Assembly (NCBI GenBank): GCA_035714625.1
Contig: DASTLT010000169.1
Span: 6,431-70,430, forward strand
Length of the DNA stretch: 64,000 nucleotides
Source: GCA-003244245 sp035714625
GTDB taxonomy: Bacteria; Actinomycetota; Actinomycetes; Mycobacteriales; Pseudonocardiaceae
Direction: 5' to 3'
This document shows, one piece after another, positions 34,408-42,280 of this stretch. The first letter of the stretch is position 1. The number at the start of each line of letters is the position of its first letter. Under the pieces are notes generated by a model that worked only from the letters and a program-made list of their open reading frames with translations, ran no database searches and was not told the origin of the DNA. The position numbers were made by a program, and so were the translations under genes.

Positions 34408-35139
34408 ATGGCGGTGGATGGAGTGCACGGTGCAGGGGCGTTCAGCCAGGCGACCGGCCGCATTGCCGGGGAGGAAGCGGGCCCGGACAAGCCCCGCTAC
34501 CGGCAGTTTCAGCATGACCTGATCGCCCCGCACTGCGGCCGATCGGTGCTGGAGGTCGGTGCTGGCCTGGGCGAGTTCGCCGAGCAGTTGACCGACCTGG
34601 ATCGGCTCGTGGTGACCGACGTGGACCCCGAGGCGGTGGCGGTGATGCGACGGCGGTTCGCCGGACGGCCCGAGGTGCAGGTGCGCCAGCTCAACCTCGA
34701 GTCGGGTCTGGAACTTGACGAGCCGGTCGACACCGTGGTCACCATCAACACCCTGGAGCACATCGAGGACGACGTCGCGGCACTGCGCTCGCTGGCCCGG
34801 CTCGTCGTGCCCGGCGGCACCATCGTGCTGTGGGTCCCCGGTTACCAGCAACTCTATGGCGACTTTGACCGTAAGGTCGGCCACGTCCGCCGTTACACCC
34901 CGGCCACGCTGACCGCGAGCTTCCAGGCAGCAGGGTTGGTGCCCACCCTGGTCAAGCCGGTCAACCTGCTCGGGGGCATCGCCTGGTGGGCAGCCGTGCG
35001 CCGGAGCGGCACCGGATCACCCAACCCTCGTCTGGTCGCCGTCTACGATCGCGTGCTCGTCCCGATGACCCGCGCGCTGGAGCGCCTGGTCCGGGTCCCC
35101 TTCGGCCAGTCCATCCTCGGGGTGGCACGGTGCTCGTGA
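34408..35139 (+). CDS. Class I SAM-dependent methyltransferase
   Basis: A 243-residue methyltransferase. Motif I is VLEVGAGLGEFAEQL (about residues 47-61), motif II is VVTDVDPEAV, and TINTLEHIEDDVAALRSLARLVVPGG (about 112-137) gives motifs III-IV. The C-terminal region (YQQLYGDFDRKVGHVRRYTP, VNLLGGIAWWAAVR) is typical of methyltransferases linked to glycan or lipid glycosyltransferases. The ATG has a GGGAGGAAGG ribosome binding site at 8 nt. It is the last gene of the island, and its stop lies inside a strong hairpin before convergent glnA1. Substrate unknown; a link to the lanthipeptide cluster is not supported. Confidence 0.82.
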   Translation: MAVDGVHGAGAFSQATGRIAGEEAGPDKPRYRQFQHDLIAPHCGRSVLEVGAGLGEFAEQLTDLDRLVVTDVDPEAVAVMRRRFAGRPEVQVRQLNLESGLELDEPVDTVVTINTLEHIEDDVAALRSLARLVVPGGTIVLWVPGYQQLYGDFDRKVGHVRRYTPATLTASFQAAGLVPTLVKPVNLLGGIAWWAAVRRSGTGSPNPRLVAVYDRVLVPMTRALERLVRVPFGQSILGVARCS

Positions 35140-35178
35140 GTGGCATTCGGTGCTCCCGCACCGAATGCCACTCACGAG
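35133..35178. terminator. Perfect 21-bp hairpin between the methyltransferase gene and glnA1
   Basis: The arms at 35133-35153 and 35158-35178 are perfect reverse complements around a TCCC loop. The methyltransferase TGA (35137-35139) is inside the left arm. The symmetry and the convergent genes suggest a bidirectional terminator; there is no U-tract. Confidence 0.75.
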
Positions 35179-35211
35179 GCGCAGCCCATGACGTCGTAGT
35201 AGCGGGGCCTA

Positions 35212-36636
35212 TCAGACGTCGTAGTAGAGGGCGAACTCGAAGGGGTGCGGGCGCAGCCGCAGCGGGTCAATCTCATTCTCCCGCTTGAGGGCGATCCAGG
35301 TCTCGATCACGTCCGAGGTGAAGACGCCGCCCTCGAGCAGGTAGTCGTGGTCGGCCTCCAAGCGGTTGATCACCGCGTCCAGGCTCGATGGCACCTGGGC
35401 GACGTTGCTGGCCTCCTCGGGTGGCAGCTCGTAGAGGTCCTTGTCGATCGGAGCGGGGGGCTCGTAGGCGTTCTTGATCCCGTCCAGCCCGGCCATCATC
35501 ATCGCGGAGAAGGCCAGGTAGGGGTTGCCTGACGAATCCGGGCAGCGGAACTCGATGCGCTTGGCCTTCGGGTTGTTCCCGGTGATCGGGATCCGGATGC
35601 AGGCCGAGCGGTTGCGCTGCGAGTACACCAGGTTCACCGGTGCCTCGAACCCGGGTACCAGTCGGTGGTAGGAGTTCACCGTCGGGTTGGTGAACGCCAG
35701 CAGCGACGGCGCGTGGTGCAGGATGCCGCCGATATAGTGCCGGCCGATGTCGGAGAGCCCGGCATACCCGGACTCGTCGTGGAACAGTGGCGCCCCGTCG
35801 GCCCACAGCGACTGGTGGGTGTGCATGCCGGAGCCGTTGTCCCCGAACAGCGGTTTGGGCATGAAGGTCACGGTGCGACCGTCCGCCCACGCGGTGCTCT
35901 TGACGATGTACTTGTATAGCTGCAGATCGTCGGCTGCATGCAGCAGGGTGTTGTACTTGTAGTTGATCTCTGCCTGTCCGGCGGTGCCCACCTCATGGTG
36001 CGCCTTCTCCACGGTGAAGCCGCAACTGATGAGGTTCGTGACGATCCGGTTGCGCAGGTCGGCGAAGTGGTCGGTCGGAGGCACCGGGAAGTAGCCACTC
36101 TTGTAGTTGACCTTGTAGCCCTTGTTGCCGCCCTCCTCGTCGGCTCCGGTGTTCCACCAGCCCGCCACCGAGTCGATCTCGTGGAACGCGGCGTTGGGTG
36201 TGGTGTCGAAGCGCACCGAGTCGAACATGTAGAACTCGGCCTCGGGGCCGAAGTACGCGGTATCGGCAATCCCGGTGGAGGCCAGGAACTCCTCGGCCTT
36301 GCGGGCTACGTTGCGTGGATCGCGACTGTAGGGCTCCCGGGTGAACGGGTCGTGCACGAAGAAGTTCAGGTTCAACGTCTTCTGCGCCCGGAAGGGGTCG
36401 ATACGGGCTGTTGCGGGGTCGGGCAGCAGCAGCATGTCCGACTCGTGGATCGACTGGAACCCGCGCACCGACGAGCCGTCGAAGGCCAGGCCCTCCTCGA
36501 TGACGTCTGCGTCGAAGTAGGCGGCCGGGACCGTGAAATGCTGCATGACGCCCGGCAGGTCGCAGAAGCGGACGTCGATGAACTCGACGCCCTCATCGGC
36601 GATGAAGCGCAGGACCTCATCGGAGTTGGTGAACAC
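35212..36636 (-). CDS. glnA1: Glutamine synthetase type I, GlnA1
   Basis: The main ammonium-assimilating enzyme, a 474-residue GS I-beta protein. Visible are LAFDGSSVRGFQSIHESDM, the metal/glutamate site MHTHQSLW, RIEFRCPDSSGNPYLAFSAM, and the adenylylation loop DKDLYELPPEE with the regulatory Tyr, the target of GlnE. I take GTG 36636 (MFTNSDEVLRFI, the canonical start), which has AAGGAG 9 nt upstream. An ATG at 36654 would add six residues covering that ribosome binding site. A GlnR box and -10 lie upstream. It corresponds to Rv2220. Confidence 0.96.
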   Translation of the reverse strand: MFTNSDEVLRFIADEGVEFIDVRFCDLPGVMQHFTVPAAYFDADVIEEGLAFDGSSVRGFQSIHESDMLLLPDPATARIDPFRAQKTLNLNFFVHDPFTREPYSRDPRNVARKAEEFLASTGIADTAYFGPEAEFYMFDSVRFDTTPNAAFHEIDSVAGWWNTGADEEGGNKGYKVNYKSGYFPVPPTDHFADLRNRIVTNLISCGFTVEKAHHEVGTAGQAEINYKYNTLLHAADDLQLYKYIVKSTAWADGRTVTFMPKPLFGDNGSGMHTHQSLWADGAPLFHDESGYAGLSDIGRHYIGGILHHAPSLLAFTNPTVNSYHRLVPGFEAPVNLVYSQRNRSACIRIPITGNNPKAKRIEFRCPDSSGNPYLAFSAMMMAGLDGIKNAYEPPAPIDKDLYELPPEEASNVAQVPSSLDAVINRLEADHDYLLEGGVFTSDVIETWIALKRENEIDPLRLRPHPFEFALYYDV

Positions 36637-36700
36637 CCTCGTTCGCTCCTTCATGCGCAGGGACGGTGGACCGGGGTGATCGGTCCGCTCAATGCGGCGA

Positions 36701-36706
36701 ACCTAA
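36701..36706 (-). promoter_or_regulatory. -10 hexamer of glnA1
   Basis: TTAGGT on the minus strand, 9 nt downstream of the GlnR box, giving a predicted leader of about 57 nt before GTG 36636. Confidence 0.45.
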
Positions 36707-36715
36707 GAGGGCGGT

Positions 36716-36753
36716 GTTGCCCGACCGTCACCCCGGAGTTTCACCAAGGTTAC
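36716..36753 (-). promoter_or_regulatory. GlnR box upstream of glnA1
   Basis: The minus strand reads GTAAC-N6-GAAAC-N6-GTGAC-N6-GCAAC, which follows the actinobacterial GlnR consensus gTnAc-n6-GaAAc twice with exact 6-nt spacers. The box is centred about 40 nt upstream of the predicted transcription start, an activator position. It implies nitrogen control of glnA1 by GlnR. Confidence 0.85.
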
Positions 36754-36800
36754 GAGGGTGGCGGTGAGCAAGGCTAGCCCCTCACTCATACCCTGGTCGG

Positions 36801-37247
36801 GTGAGCAGATGGACACAGACGTGGCTGTCCGGTACCCACAGGCACCCAGAGGACGGTGACCCGCAGGACTACCCCGGGCAGCGCCTCGGTCTCCCCGAGA
36901 GCGGACCGGGCTCGGCTGCAGGCTTCGGCCCCCGGATCGTCGCCATTATGATCGATTGGCTGCCCTGCTCGGTGGCTGCCCAGCTCTTCACTGCGAACCC
37001 GGCATTCTCCGCGCTGGCCCTGTTCGCTGCTTGGACTGCGGTCTCGGTCGCCCTGATAGGGCGCAGCCCAGGCCACGCCGCCATGGGCCTGCGGGTGGCG
37101 CGGCCGGATGGACGCGCGGCCGGCTTCGGCCCAGCGATCATCCGCACCGTGCTGCTGTGCCTGGTAATCCCGCCGGTGGTGTACAACGCCGACGGCCGCG
37201 GCCTGCACGACCTGGCGGCCGACACTATCGTGCTGCGCACCCGCTGA
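36801..37247 (+). CDS. RDD-family membrane protein
   Basis: A 148-residue protein with a hydrophilic N-terminus and an RDD domain. The domain has RIVAIMIDWLPCS (about residues 45-57), a second hydrophobic segment (FSALALFAAWTAVSVAL), the GRSPGHAAMGLRVARPDG turn and a last span (TVLLCLVIPPVVYN), ending with HDLAADTIVL. It corresponds to Rv2219A, divergent from glnA1 and convergent with the DUF4191 gene. RDD proteins have been linked to ion exchange and envelope functions; the role here is unknown. Confidence 0.82.
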   Translation: MSRWTQTWLSGTHRHPEDGDPQDYPGQRLGLPESGPGSAAGFGPRIVAIMIDWLPCSVAAQLFTANPAFSALALFAAWTAVSVALIGRSPGHAAMGLRVARPDGRAAGFGPAIIRTVLLCLVIPPVVYNADGRGLHDLAADTIVLRTR

Positions 37248-37259
37248 CCTCGGAATTCG

Positions 37260-38030
37260 TCAGCGCCGGCGCACCGCGCGCTGCACGTTGCGCATCTTGG
37301 TGCCCTGCTTGGCACCTTGTGGTATGGGGCCTTTAGGCATTGCGGCACTGCGGGTGCTCAGCACGGCCAGCTTGCTCTCCAGCACGTCGATCTGCGCAGC
37401 ACTGATGTTGCGCGGCAGCTTGGCGAGGTGCCGCGCCAGCTTGGCCAGCGGCACCTGGCCCTCACTGTCGCCCACCGTGAGGTCGTAGATCGGGGTCTGC
37501 CCGACCAGCCGGGACACCCGCTTCTTCTCCTGCGCGAGCAACGGCTTGAGCCGATGCGGGGCGCCCTCTGCGACCAGCACGATCCCGGGACGCCCGATCA
37601 CCCGGTGCACGGCGTCCAACTGGGTGGTGCCCACCACGGCCGGGGCCACCTTCCACCGGCCGCGCAGGTTCTCCAGTGCCCAGGCCGCAGCACCGGGCTG
37701 CCCCTCGGCCTTGGCGAAGACGTTGCGCTGGACCCGCCGCCCGAAGACCATAACTGCGGCCAGCACCCCCAAGGTGATCCCGACCGGAAGGAACACCCAC
37801 TCCTGCCCGACCAGCAACCCCAGCACGAACACCCCCGCCGTGACGATCAGTAAGGTTCCGATCATCCACGGCAGCAGGGCCCGGTCCTCGCGGCGCTGCA
37901 CCTGGAACGCCTCGAAAAGCTGTGCCCGACGCTGTTTAGCCGCAGCCCGACGAGCCTGCTTCGCGGTCTTGGCCGCTTCCTTGTCCTTGGGCTTCGGCCC
38001 GGGCTTCGGTGAGACTGGCTTCGGCGGCAT
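37260..38030 (-). CDS. DUF4191 membrane protein
   Basis: A 256-residue protein (Rv2219 in order). It has a Lys/Ala-rich basic N-terminus (KPGPKPKDKEAAKTAKQARRA), two adjacent membrane spans at about residues 54-95 (MIGTLLIVTAGVFVLGLLVG, FLPVGITLGVLAAVMVF) and a conserved cytoplasmic domain (WALENLRGRWKVAP, GRPGIVLVAEGAPHRLKPLL). It lies just after lipA on the same strand and is almost always next to lipA in actinobacteria. Function unknown; an assembly or membrane role near lipoate enzymes is only suggested by position. Confidence 0.85.
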   Translation of the reverse strand: MPPKPVSPKPGPKPKDKEAAKTAKQARRAAAKQRRAQLFEAFQVQRREDRALLPWMIGTLLIVTAGVFVLGLLVGQEWVFLPVGITLGVLAAVMVFGRRVQRNVFAKAEGQPGAAAWALENLRGRWKVAPAVVGTTQLDAVHRVIGRPGIVLVAEGAPHRLKPLLAQEKKRVSRLVGQTPIYDLTVGDSEGQVPLAKLARHLAKLPRNISAAQIDVLESKLAVLSTRSAAMPKGPIPQGAKQGTKMRNVQRAVRRR

Positions 38031-38078
38031 ACCACCAGGATACGACCGAACGGGTTGTCGGTGCCGCCGACCACAGTG

Positions 38079-38124
38079 TCACCGGGACAGCCAGGTCACC
38101 GGGACAGCCAGGTCACCGGGACAG
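38079..38124. repeat. Triplicated 3' end of lipA, including its stop
   Basis: TCACCGGGACAG occurs at 38079, 38096 and 38113 with a 17-bp period. On the minus strand each copy reads CTGTCCCGGTGA, the last codons and stop of lipA. Confidence 0.9.
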
Positions 38125-39138
38125 CAGACTGGACGCCTCCTGCGCGGCCGGTCCGGCTTGAGCGAGGTGAGCCAGGTGCTCGGGTACCTGGTCGCCGCGG
38201 TGCGCCATGGCCTGGGCGTAGAGCCGCCCGGCTCGGTAGGACGAGCGCACCAGCGGTCCGGCCATCACCGCGGCAAAACCGATCCACTCGCCGGCCCGGG
38301 CATGCTCGACGAACTCCTGCGGCCGGATCCAGCGTGCCACCGGGTGATGGCGCACCGAGGGCCGCAGGTACTGGGTGATGGTGAGAATCTCGCAGCCCGC
38401 GGCGTGCAGGTCGGCCATCGCGGCCCGGACCTCGTCGGGCTCCTCGCCCAGGCCCAGGATGAGGTTGGACTTGGTGACCAGACCGGCGTCACGTGCCTGG
38501 CGCAGCACATCCAGCGAGCGCTGGTAGCCGAAGGCCGGCCGGATCCGCTTGAAGATCCGGGGCACCGTCTCCAGGTTGTGCGCGAGCACCTCGGGTGCCG
38601 CGTCGAAGACCTCGGTGAGCTGCTCGGGACGGGCCCCGAAATCCGGGATGAGCAGCTCCACGCCGGTGTCCGGGTTCAGCGCGTGGATCTGCCGGACGGT
38701 CTCGGCGTAGAGCCAAGCGCCACCATCGGGCAGGTCATCGCGGGCCACCCCGGTGACCGTCGAGTAGCGCAGCCCCATGGCTTGGACCGACTGGGCGACC
38801 CGGCGCGGCTCGTCCCGGTCGAGAGGCACCGGCCGTCCGGTGTCGATCTGGCAGAAGTCGCAGCGCCGGGTGCACTGGTCGCCCCCGATGAGAAAGGTGG
38901 CCTCGCGGTCCTCCCAGCACTCGTAGATGTTGGGACAGCCCGCCTGCTCGCAGACGGTGTGCAGTCCCTTGCCCTGCACCAGCCCCTTGAGCTCGCGAAA
39001 TGCCGGCCCCATCGTCGCCCGGGTGCGAATCCAGGACGGCTTGCGCTCGATAGGGGTCTGGCTGTTGCGGACCTCCAGCCGCAACAGCTTGCGATCACCG
39101 GCCGCCGGGAGCTCAGCGCTGCGGGGTGCGACACTCAC
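38113..39138 (-). CDS. lipA: Lipoyl synthase
   Basis: LipA is a radical SAM enzyme that inserts two sulfurs into octanoyl-protein to make lipoate. The 341-residue protein shows the auxiliary cluster motif CEQAGCPNIYEC and the radical SAM CTRRCDFCQI motif (CxxxCxxC), then VTGVARDDLPDGGAW and the late RSSYRAG. GTG 39138 is chosen because a TAGGCT -10 precedes it by 7 nt and the remaining N-terminus is family-like; the longer open frame upstream has no conserved residues. It acts with LipB on the E2 protein encoded at 44854-46683. Confidence 0.95.
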   Translation of the reverse strand: MSVAPRSAELPAAGDRKLLRLEVRNSQTPIERKPSWIRTRATMGPAFRELKGLVQGKGLHTVCEQAGCPNIYECWEDREATFLIGGDQCTRRCDFCQIDTGRPVPLDRDEPRRVAQSVQAMGLRYSTVTGVARDDLPDGGAWLYAETVRQIHALNPDTGVELLIPDFGARPEQLTEVFDAAPEVLAHNLETVPRIFKRIRPAFGYQRSLDVLRQARDAGLVTKSNLILGLGEEPDEVRAAMADLHAAGCEILTITQYLRPSVRHHPVARWIRPQEFVEHARAGEWIGFAAVMAGPLVRSSYRAGRLYAQAMAHRGDQVPEHLAHLAQAGPAAQEASSLLSR

Positions 39139-39145
39139 CGGGCCA

Positions 39146-39151
39146 AGCCTA
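39146..39151 (-). promoter_or_regulatory. -10 hexamer TAGGCT of lipA overlapping the SDR stop codon
   Basis: The first three bases of TAGGCT are the TAG stop of the upstream SDR gene (39149-39151). The lipA GTG follows 7 nt later, a leaderless geometry. Confidence 0.5.
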
Positions 39152-40081
39152 CGCGGGGTCCGGCGGCACGCCGGTGAGCTCTGCGGTGCGCTCCCAGAGC
39201 AGGCGCGCGGTCCGCTCGTCCTGCGCGGCACGGCTGGTGGTGGCCACTCCGGGTGCGCCGCGGGTGCCGCGGAGCCCGGTCGGGCCATAGAACCCGCCGC
39301 TGCACACCCCGGCTACGGTAGCGGCGTAGAGCTGGGGCAGCGCACCCTGCTTGACCCCCTGGGAGACCAGCTTGTAGCCCCAGCTCACCATCGGGGCGAG
39401 TGGCCCCAGCCGATACATCCGGGCCATGTTCGACGCCAACTCGGTGTCGACGACCCCGGGATGGGCGGCCACGGCCAGCAGGTCCCGCCCGGCCGCCCTG
39501 GCCCGCCGGTCAAGCTCGAAGCTGAACAACAGGTTCGCCAGCTTCGAGGCGCTGTAGGCGGTGACCGGGTTGTACCGGCGGTGCTCGAAGTTCAGATCAT
39601 CGAGAGCCAGCCCGCCGAGGCGGTGCATGATGCTCGACACCGTGACCACCCGGGCACCGGGAGTCAGCGCGGGCGCGAGCAGCCAGGTCAGCGCGGCCGG
39701 CCCCAGGTGGTTGGTGCCGATCTGCAACTCGAAGCCGTCGACGGTGCGCCGCCGCGGGGTGGCCATCACCCCAGCGTTGTTGATCAGCACGTCCAGCCGG
39801 TCCCCGGTGCGAGACCGGACCTCCTCGGCGGCTTTGCGCACCGAGGCGAGGTCGGCCAGGTCCAGCAGCACCAGCGTGGCGTCCGCCCCGGTGGCCGACC
39901 TGAGCTGCGCCAGCGCCGCCTGCCCACGCTTGGGGTCCCGGCAGGCGATCAGCACGGTCGCCCCCCGCCCAGCGAGCACCGTTGCGGTCTGCTGGCCGAG
40001 ACCTGAGGTGGCTCCGGTGACCAGGACGGTCCGGCCGGTCTGATCGGGGATGTCGGCGATGCTCCAACGGCTCACCGGCAC
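39149..40081 (-). CDS. Short-chain dehydrogenase/reductase
   Basis: A 310-residue SDR of the long retinol-dehydrogenase-like group. It has the cofactor motif VLVTGATSGLGQQTA (about residues 19-33), RDPKRG after strand 2 (NADP preference likely), DVLINNAGVMA (about 99-109), a Ser in TVSSIMH and the catalytic YSASK (about 174-178). It is inserted between lipA and lipB, which are neighbours in M. tuberculosis. Substrate unknown. Its stop codon overlaps the lipA -10 hexamer. Confidence 0.87.
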   Translation of the reverse strand: MPVSRWSIADIPDQTGRTVLVTGATSGLGQQTATVLAGRGATVLIACRDPKRGQAALAQLRSATGADATLVLLDLADLASVRKAAEEVRSRTGDRLDVLINNAGVMATPRRRTVDGFELQIGTNHLGPAALTWLLAPALTPGARVVTVSSIMHRLGGLALDDLNFEHRRYNPVTAYSASKLANLLFSFELDRRARAAGRDLLAVAAHPGVVDTELASNMARMYRLGPLAPMVSWGYKLVSQGVKQGALPQLYAATVAGVCSGGFYGPTGLRGTRGAPGVATTSRAAQDERTARLLWERTAELTGVPPDPA

Positions 40082-40131
40082 TGCATATCACGGGGCGGTG
40101 TCGACTCGAAGAGCCCCCACCGCTTGTCGGG

Positions 40132-40911
40132 TCAGGTTCCGGTGATCGCCGGATCCAGGTCCAGTTGCACACCTGGCGGCGAGACCCCGGCCGGTGTCGC
40201 TGACCCGCCAATCCGGGGAAGCTCGTCGAGCATGACCGGCAACCTGCCTTCGAGGGCGTCGAGAACGGCCTCGCGCACCGCTGGCTGCACCTGGGCCACC
40301 GAGACCGGGCGGCCCAGCTCCGCGGTCAGCGAGGTCACCGCGGCGTCGGGGATGCCGCACGGCACGATCCGGTCGAAGGCGGTGAGGTCGGGCTGGCAGT
40401 TGAGCGCGAACCCGTGCATGGTCACCCCCCGGCCGACTCGGATTCCGATCGCCGCGATCTTGCGTTCCGGCCGGCCGGTGGTCTGGTCGGCGGCAAGCCA
40501 CACCCCGGAACGGCCGGAGATCCGACCGGTGGCCAGGCCCAGGTCGGCGCAGACGGCGATGAGGGCCTGTTCGAGGCGCCGCACGTAGTCGACGACATCG
40601 ACCGGCTGGGCGAGCTGGATCACCGGGTAACCGACGAGCTGCCCCGGCCCATGCCAGGTAATCTTGCCACCGCGGTCGACGTCGATCACCGGGGTACCGT
40701 CGGTGGGCCGCTCGCCCGGTGCGGTCCGTTTACCAGCGGTGTACACCGAATGGTGTTCCAGCAGCAGCAGCACGTCACGTCCGGTGCCGTCGGCGCGGGC
40801 GGCCGCCAGCCTGCGCTGCAGCTCCCAGGCCTCGGTGTAGTCGATGGTGCCGAGATGGCGGACCCGGACCGGCTCGGCGGCGGCCCGGCAGGACTGGCTG
40901 GCGACGGTCAC
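40132..40911 (-). CDS. lipB: Lipoyl(octanoyl) transferase
   Basis: LipB moves octanoyl from acyl carrier protein to the lipoyl domains of E2 and GcvH. The 259-residue protein carries LLLEHHSVYTAGKRT, the signature RGGKITWHGPGQLVGYPV (about 84-101), and the catalytic Cys/Lys pair in the region IRVGRGVTMHGFALN to IVPCGIPDAAVTSL. GTG 40911 follows a TAGCCT -10 by 6 nt and so is leaderless. It is Rv2217 in order. Confidence 0.95.
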   Translation of the reverse strand: MTVASQSCRAAAEPVRVRHLGTIDYTEAWELQRRLAAARADGTGRDVLLLLEHHSVYTAGKRTAPGERPTDGTPVIDVDRGGKITWHGPGQLVGYPVIQLAQPVDVVDYVRRLEQALIAVCADLGLATGRISGRSGVWLAADQTTGRPERKIAAIGIRVGRGVTMHGFALNCQPDLTAFDRIVPCGIPDAAVTSLTAELGRPVSVAQVQPAVREAVLDALEGRLPVMLDELPRIGGSATPAGVSPPGVQLDLDPAITGT

Positions 40912-40915
40912 GGGA

Positions 40916-40965
40916 GCAGGCTACGCCGCCACGGTGCGCATGGGGGCAGGCTACGCCGCCACGGT
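40916..40965. repeat. 30-bp-period duplication spanning the FAD-gene stop and lipB promoter
   Basis: GCAGGCTACGCCGCCACGGT occurs at 40916-40935 and 40946-40965. On the minus strand both copies contain TAGCCT. One TAG is the stop of the FAD oxidoreductase; the other copy is the lipB -10. Confidence 0.9.
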
Positions 40966-42207
40966 GGCCACGCCGAGCGCCGTGAGTACCGCCCGGGCCG
41001 CTCGCTGCCCGCTGGCCAGCGCACCCTGGATTGACGGGGTGGCCCGGTGGTCACCCGTGACGAACAGGCCGTCCCCGAGTGCGGTGCCCCGGCGCAGCAG
41101 ATCCGGGGTCGGCGGGGTGAACGAGCACAGCGCCTGCGGTACCGCCGCAGTCCCCAGGTGCTCCCAGCGCGCCGTGTTGGTCCGGTAGACCGCGCCGGCC
41201 ATCCGCCGCACCTCCGGCTCGCTGGGCGCACCCGACCCGGGCACACCCAGCACGGTTGAGCAGACCAGGTGCCGGTGGTCGGGGGAGTAGGACCGGGCCA
41301 CGGCGGTCAGCACACTGGTGTTCACCAGCGGGCTGCCGGTCCCGTCCAGGTGGATCAGCGGCAGCCGGCTGGGGGGGCGCTCGCAGACGTGATAATAGGT
41401 CGTCAGCCCGCGCATCAGCGGCACGTCCAGCCCGGGCAGGAGGGCCCTGGCCGCGGGAGGATCGGTGGCTACCACCACGGCCCGGGTAGTGATCTCGCCG
41501 TCGGCGGTGCGAACCCGGCCCGGAGCCACCCCGAGCACCGTCTGTCCGCAGCGCACCGTCCCGGCGGTCAGCCGCGCCGCGATCTGGGTCGGCAGGGCCG
41601 CCATCCCGCGCGAGGGCAGCGCGGCGGCCCCGCGCGCCAGGCTGCGCCACACCAGGGTGAAGTATCGCGCTGAGGTCACCAGTTCCCGCTCCCCGAAAAT
41701 CCCGGCCAGCAGTGGTCGCAGGAACTGCTCGGTGGCCGGGCCGTCCAGCCCGGCGGCGGCCAGCTCGGCTGCGGTGCTGCGCTCCGCCCCGGCGAGCAGC
41801 CACCGTACGTCGCCCGCCGCCGCGCGGATCGTCAGCCGCAGCAGCGCCAGCTTGGCCGCTGGGGACAGCAGGTTGTCCAGCGCGGTGCGCCAGGCCTGCT
41901 TGCGGGCTCGCCGTGGGTCGAGCAGGCGGTGCAGCTTCCCGTCGGTACCGCGGACCGCGACGCCGGGGGCGAACGACCGCAGATCCAGCGCCGCCAGATC
42001 CAGCTCCCGGCGCAGCGCGGGATAGCTGGTGTTGAGCACCTGAAATCCTCGGTCAAGCAGGAAGCCGTCCACAGTGTCGGTGGCCACCCGGCCACCGACC
42101 CCCGGCCCGGCCTCCAGCACGGTGACTGCCAGCCCGGCGCTCTGCAGGTGGCGAGCGGCGGTCAGTCCGGCCAGCCCGGCTCCCACAATGGCAACGTCGG
42201 TGTCCAT
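40951..42207 (-). CDS. FAD-dependent oxidoreductase (amine-oxidase/protoporphyrinogen-oxidase-like)
   Basis: A 418-residue flavoprotein. It has VAIVGAGLAGLTAARHL (residues 5-21), then LEAGPGVGGRVATDTVDGFLLDRGFQVLN, and a C-terminal FAD-closing region (GDGLFVTGDHRATPSIQGALASGQRAA). The pattern fits the amine-oxidase superfamily close to phytoene-desaturase-like and UDP-galactopyranose-mutase-like flavoproteins. The substrate cannot be deduced. It lies between the epimerase and lipB on the same strand, another insertion relative to the M. tuberculosis order. Confidence 0.8.
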   Translation of the reverse strand: MDTDVAIVGAGLAGLTAARHLQSAGLAVTVLEAGPGVGGRVATDTVDGFLLDRGFQVLNTSYPALRRELDLAALDLRSFAPGVAVRGTDGKLHRLLDPRRARKQAWRTALDNLLSPAAKLALLRLTIRAAAGDVRWLLAGAERSTAAELAAAGLDGPATEQFLRPLLAGIFGERELVTSARYFTLVWRSLARGAAALPSRGMAALPTQIAARLTAGTVRCGQTVLGVAPGRVRTADGEITTRAVVVATDPPAARALLPGLDVPLMRGLTTYYHVCERPPSRLPLIHLDGTGSPLVNTSVLTAVARSYSPDHRHLVCSTVLGVPGSGAPSEPEVRRMAGAVYRTNTARWEHLGTAAVPQALCSFTPPTPDLLRRGTALGDGLFVTGDHRATPSIQGALASGQRAARAVLTALGVATVAA

Positions 42208-42232
42208 AGCCTTAACTCCCGCCCTGCTTCCA

Positions 42233-42280
42233 CGCGCTACTCCAGCGCTGCGTCAGCGCGTTACTCCAGCGCGGCGACCA
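42233..42280. repeat. 24-bp tandem duplication at the epimerase 3' end
   Basis: The units at 42233-42256 and 42257-42280 both encode Ala-Leu-Glu-stop on the minus strand (TAA then TAG). The period is eight codons, so the second copy is in frame with the first. Confidence 0.85.

Noticed and set aside
34408..35139. Methyltransferase as part of the lanthipeptide pathway
   Set aside because: It lies 3.4 kb beyond the operon behind two dead genes and resembles glycan/lipid-linked methyltransferases.
20275..35211. tRNA-associated attachment sites of an integrative element
   Set aside because: No tRNA gene, integrase or flanking direct repeats were found at either border.
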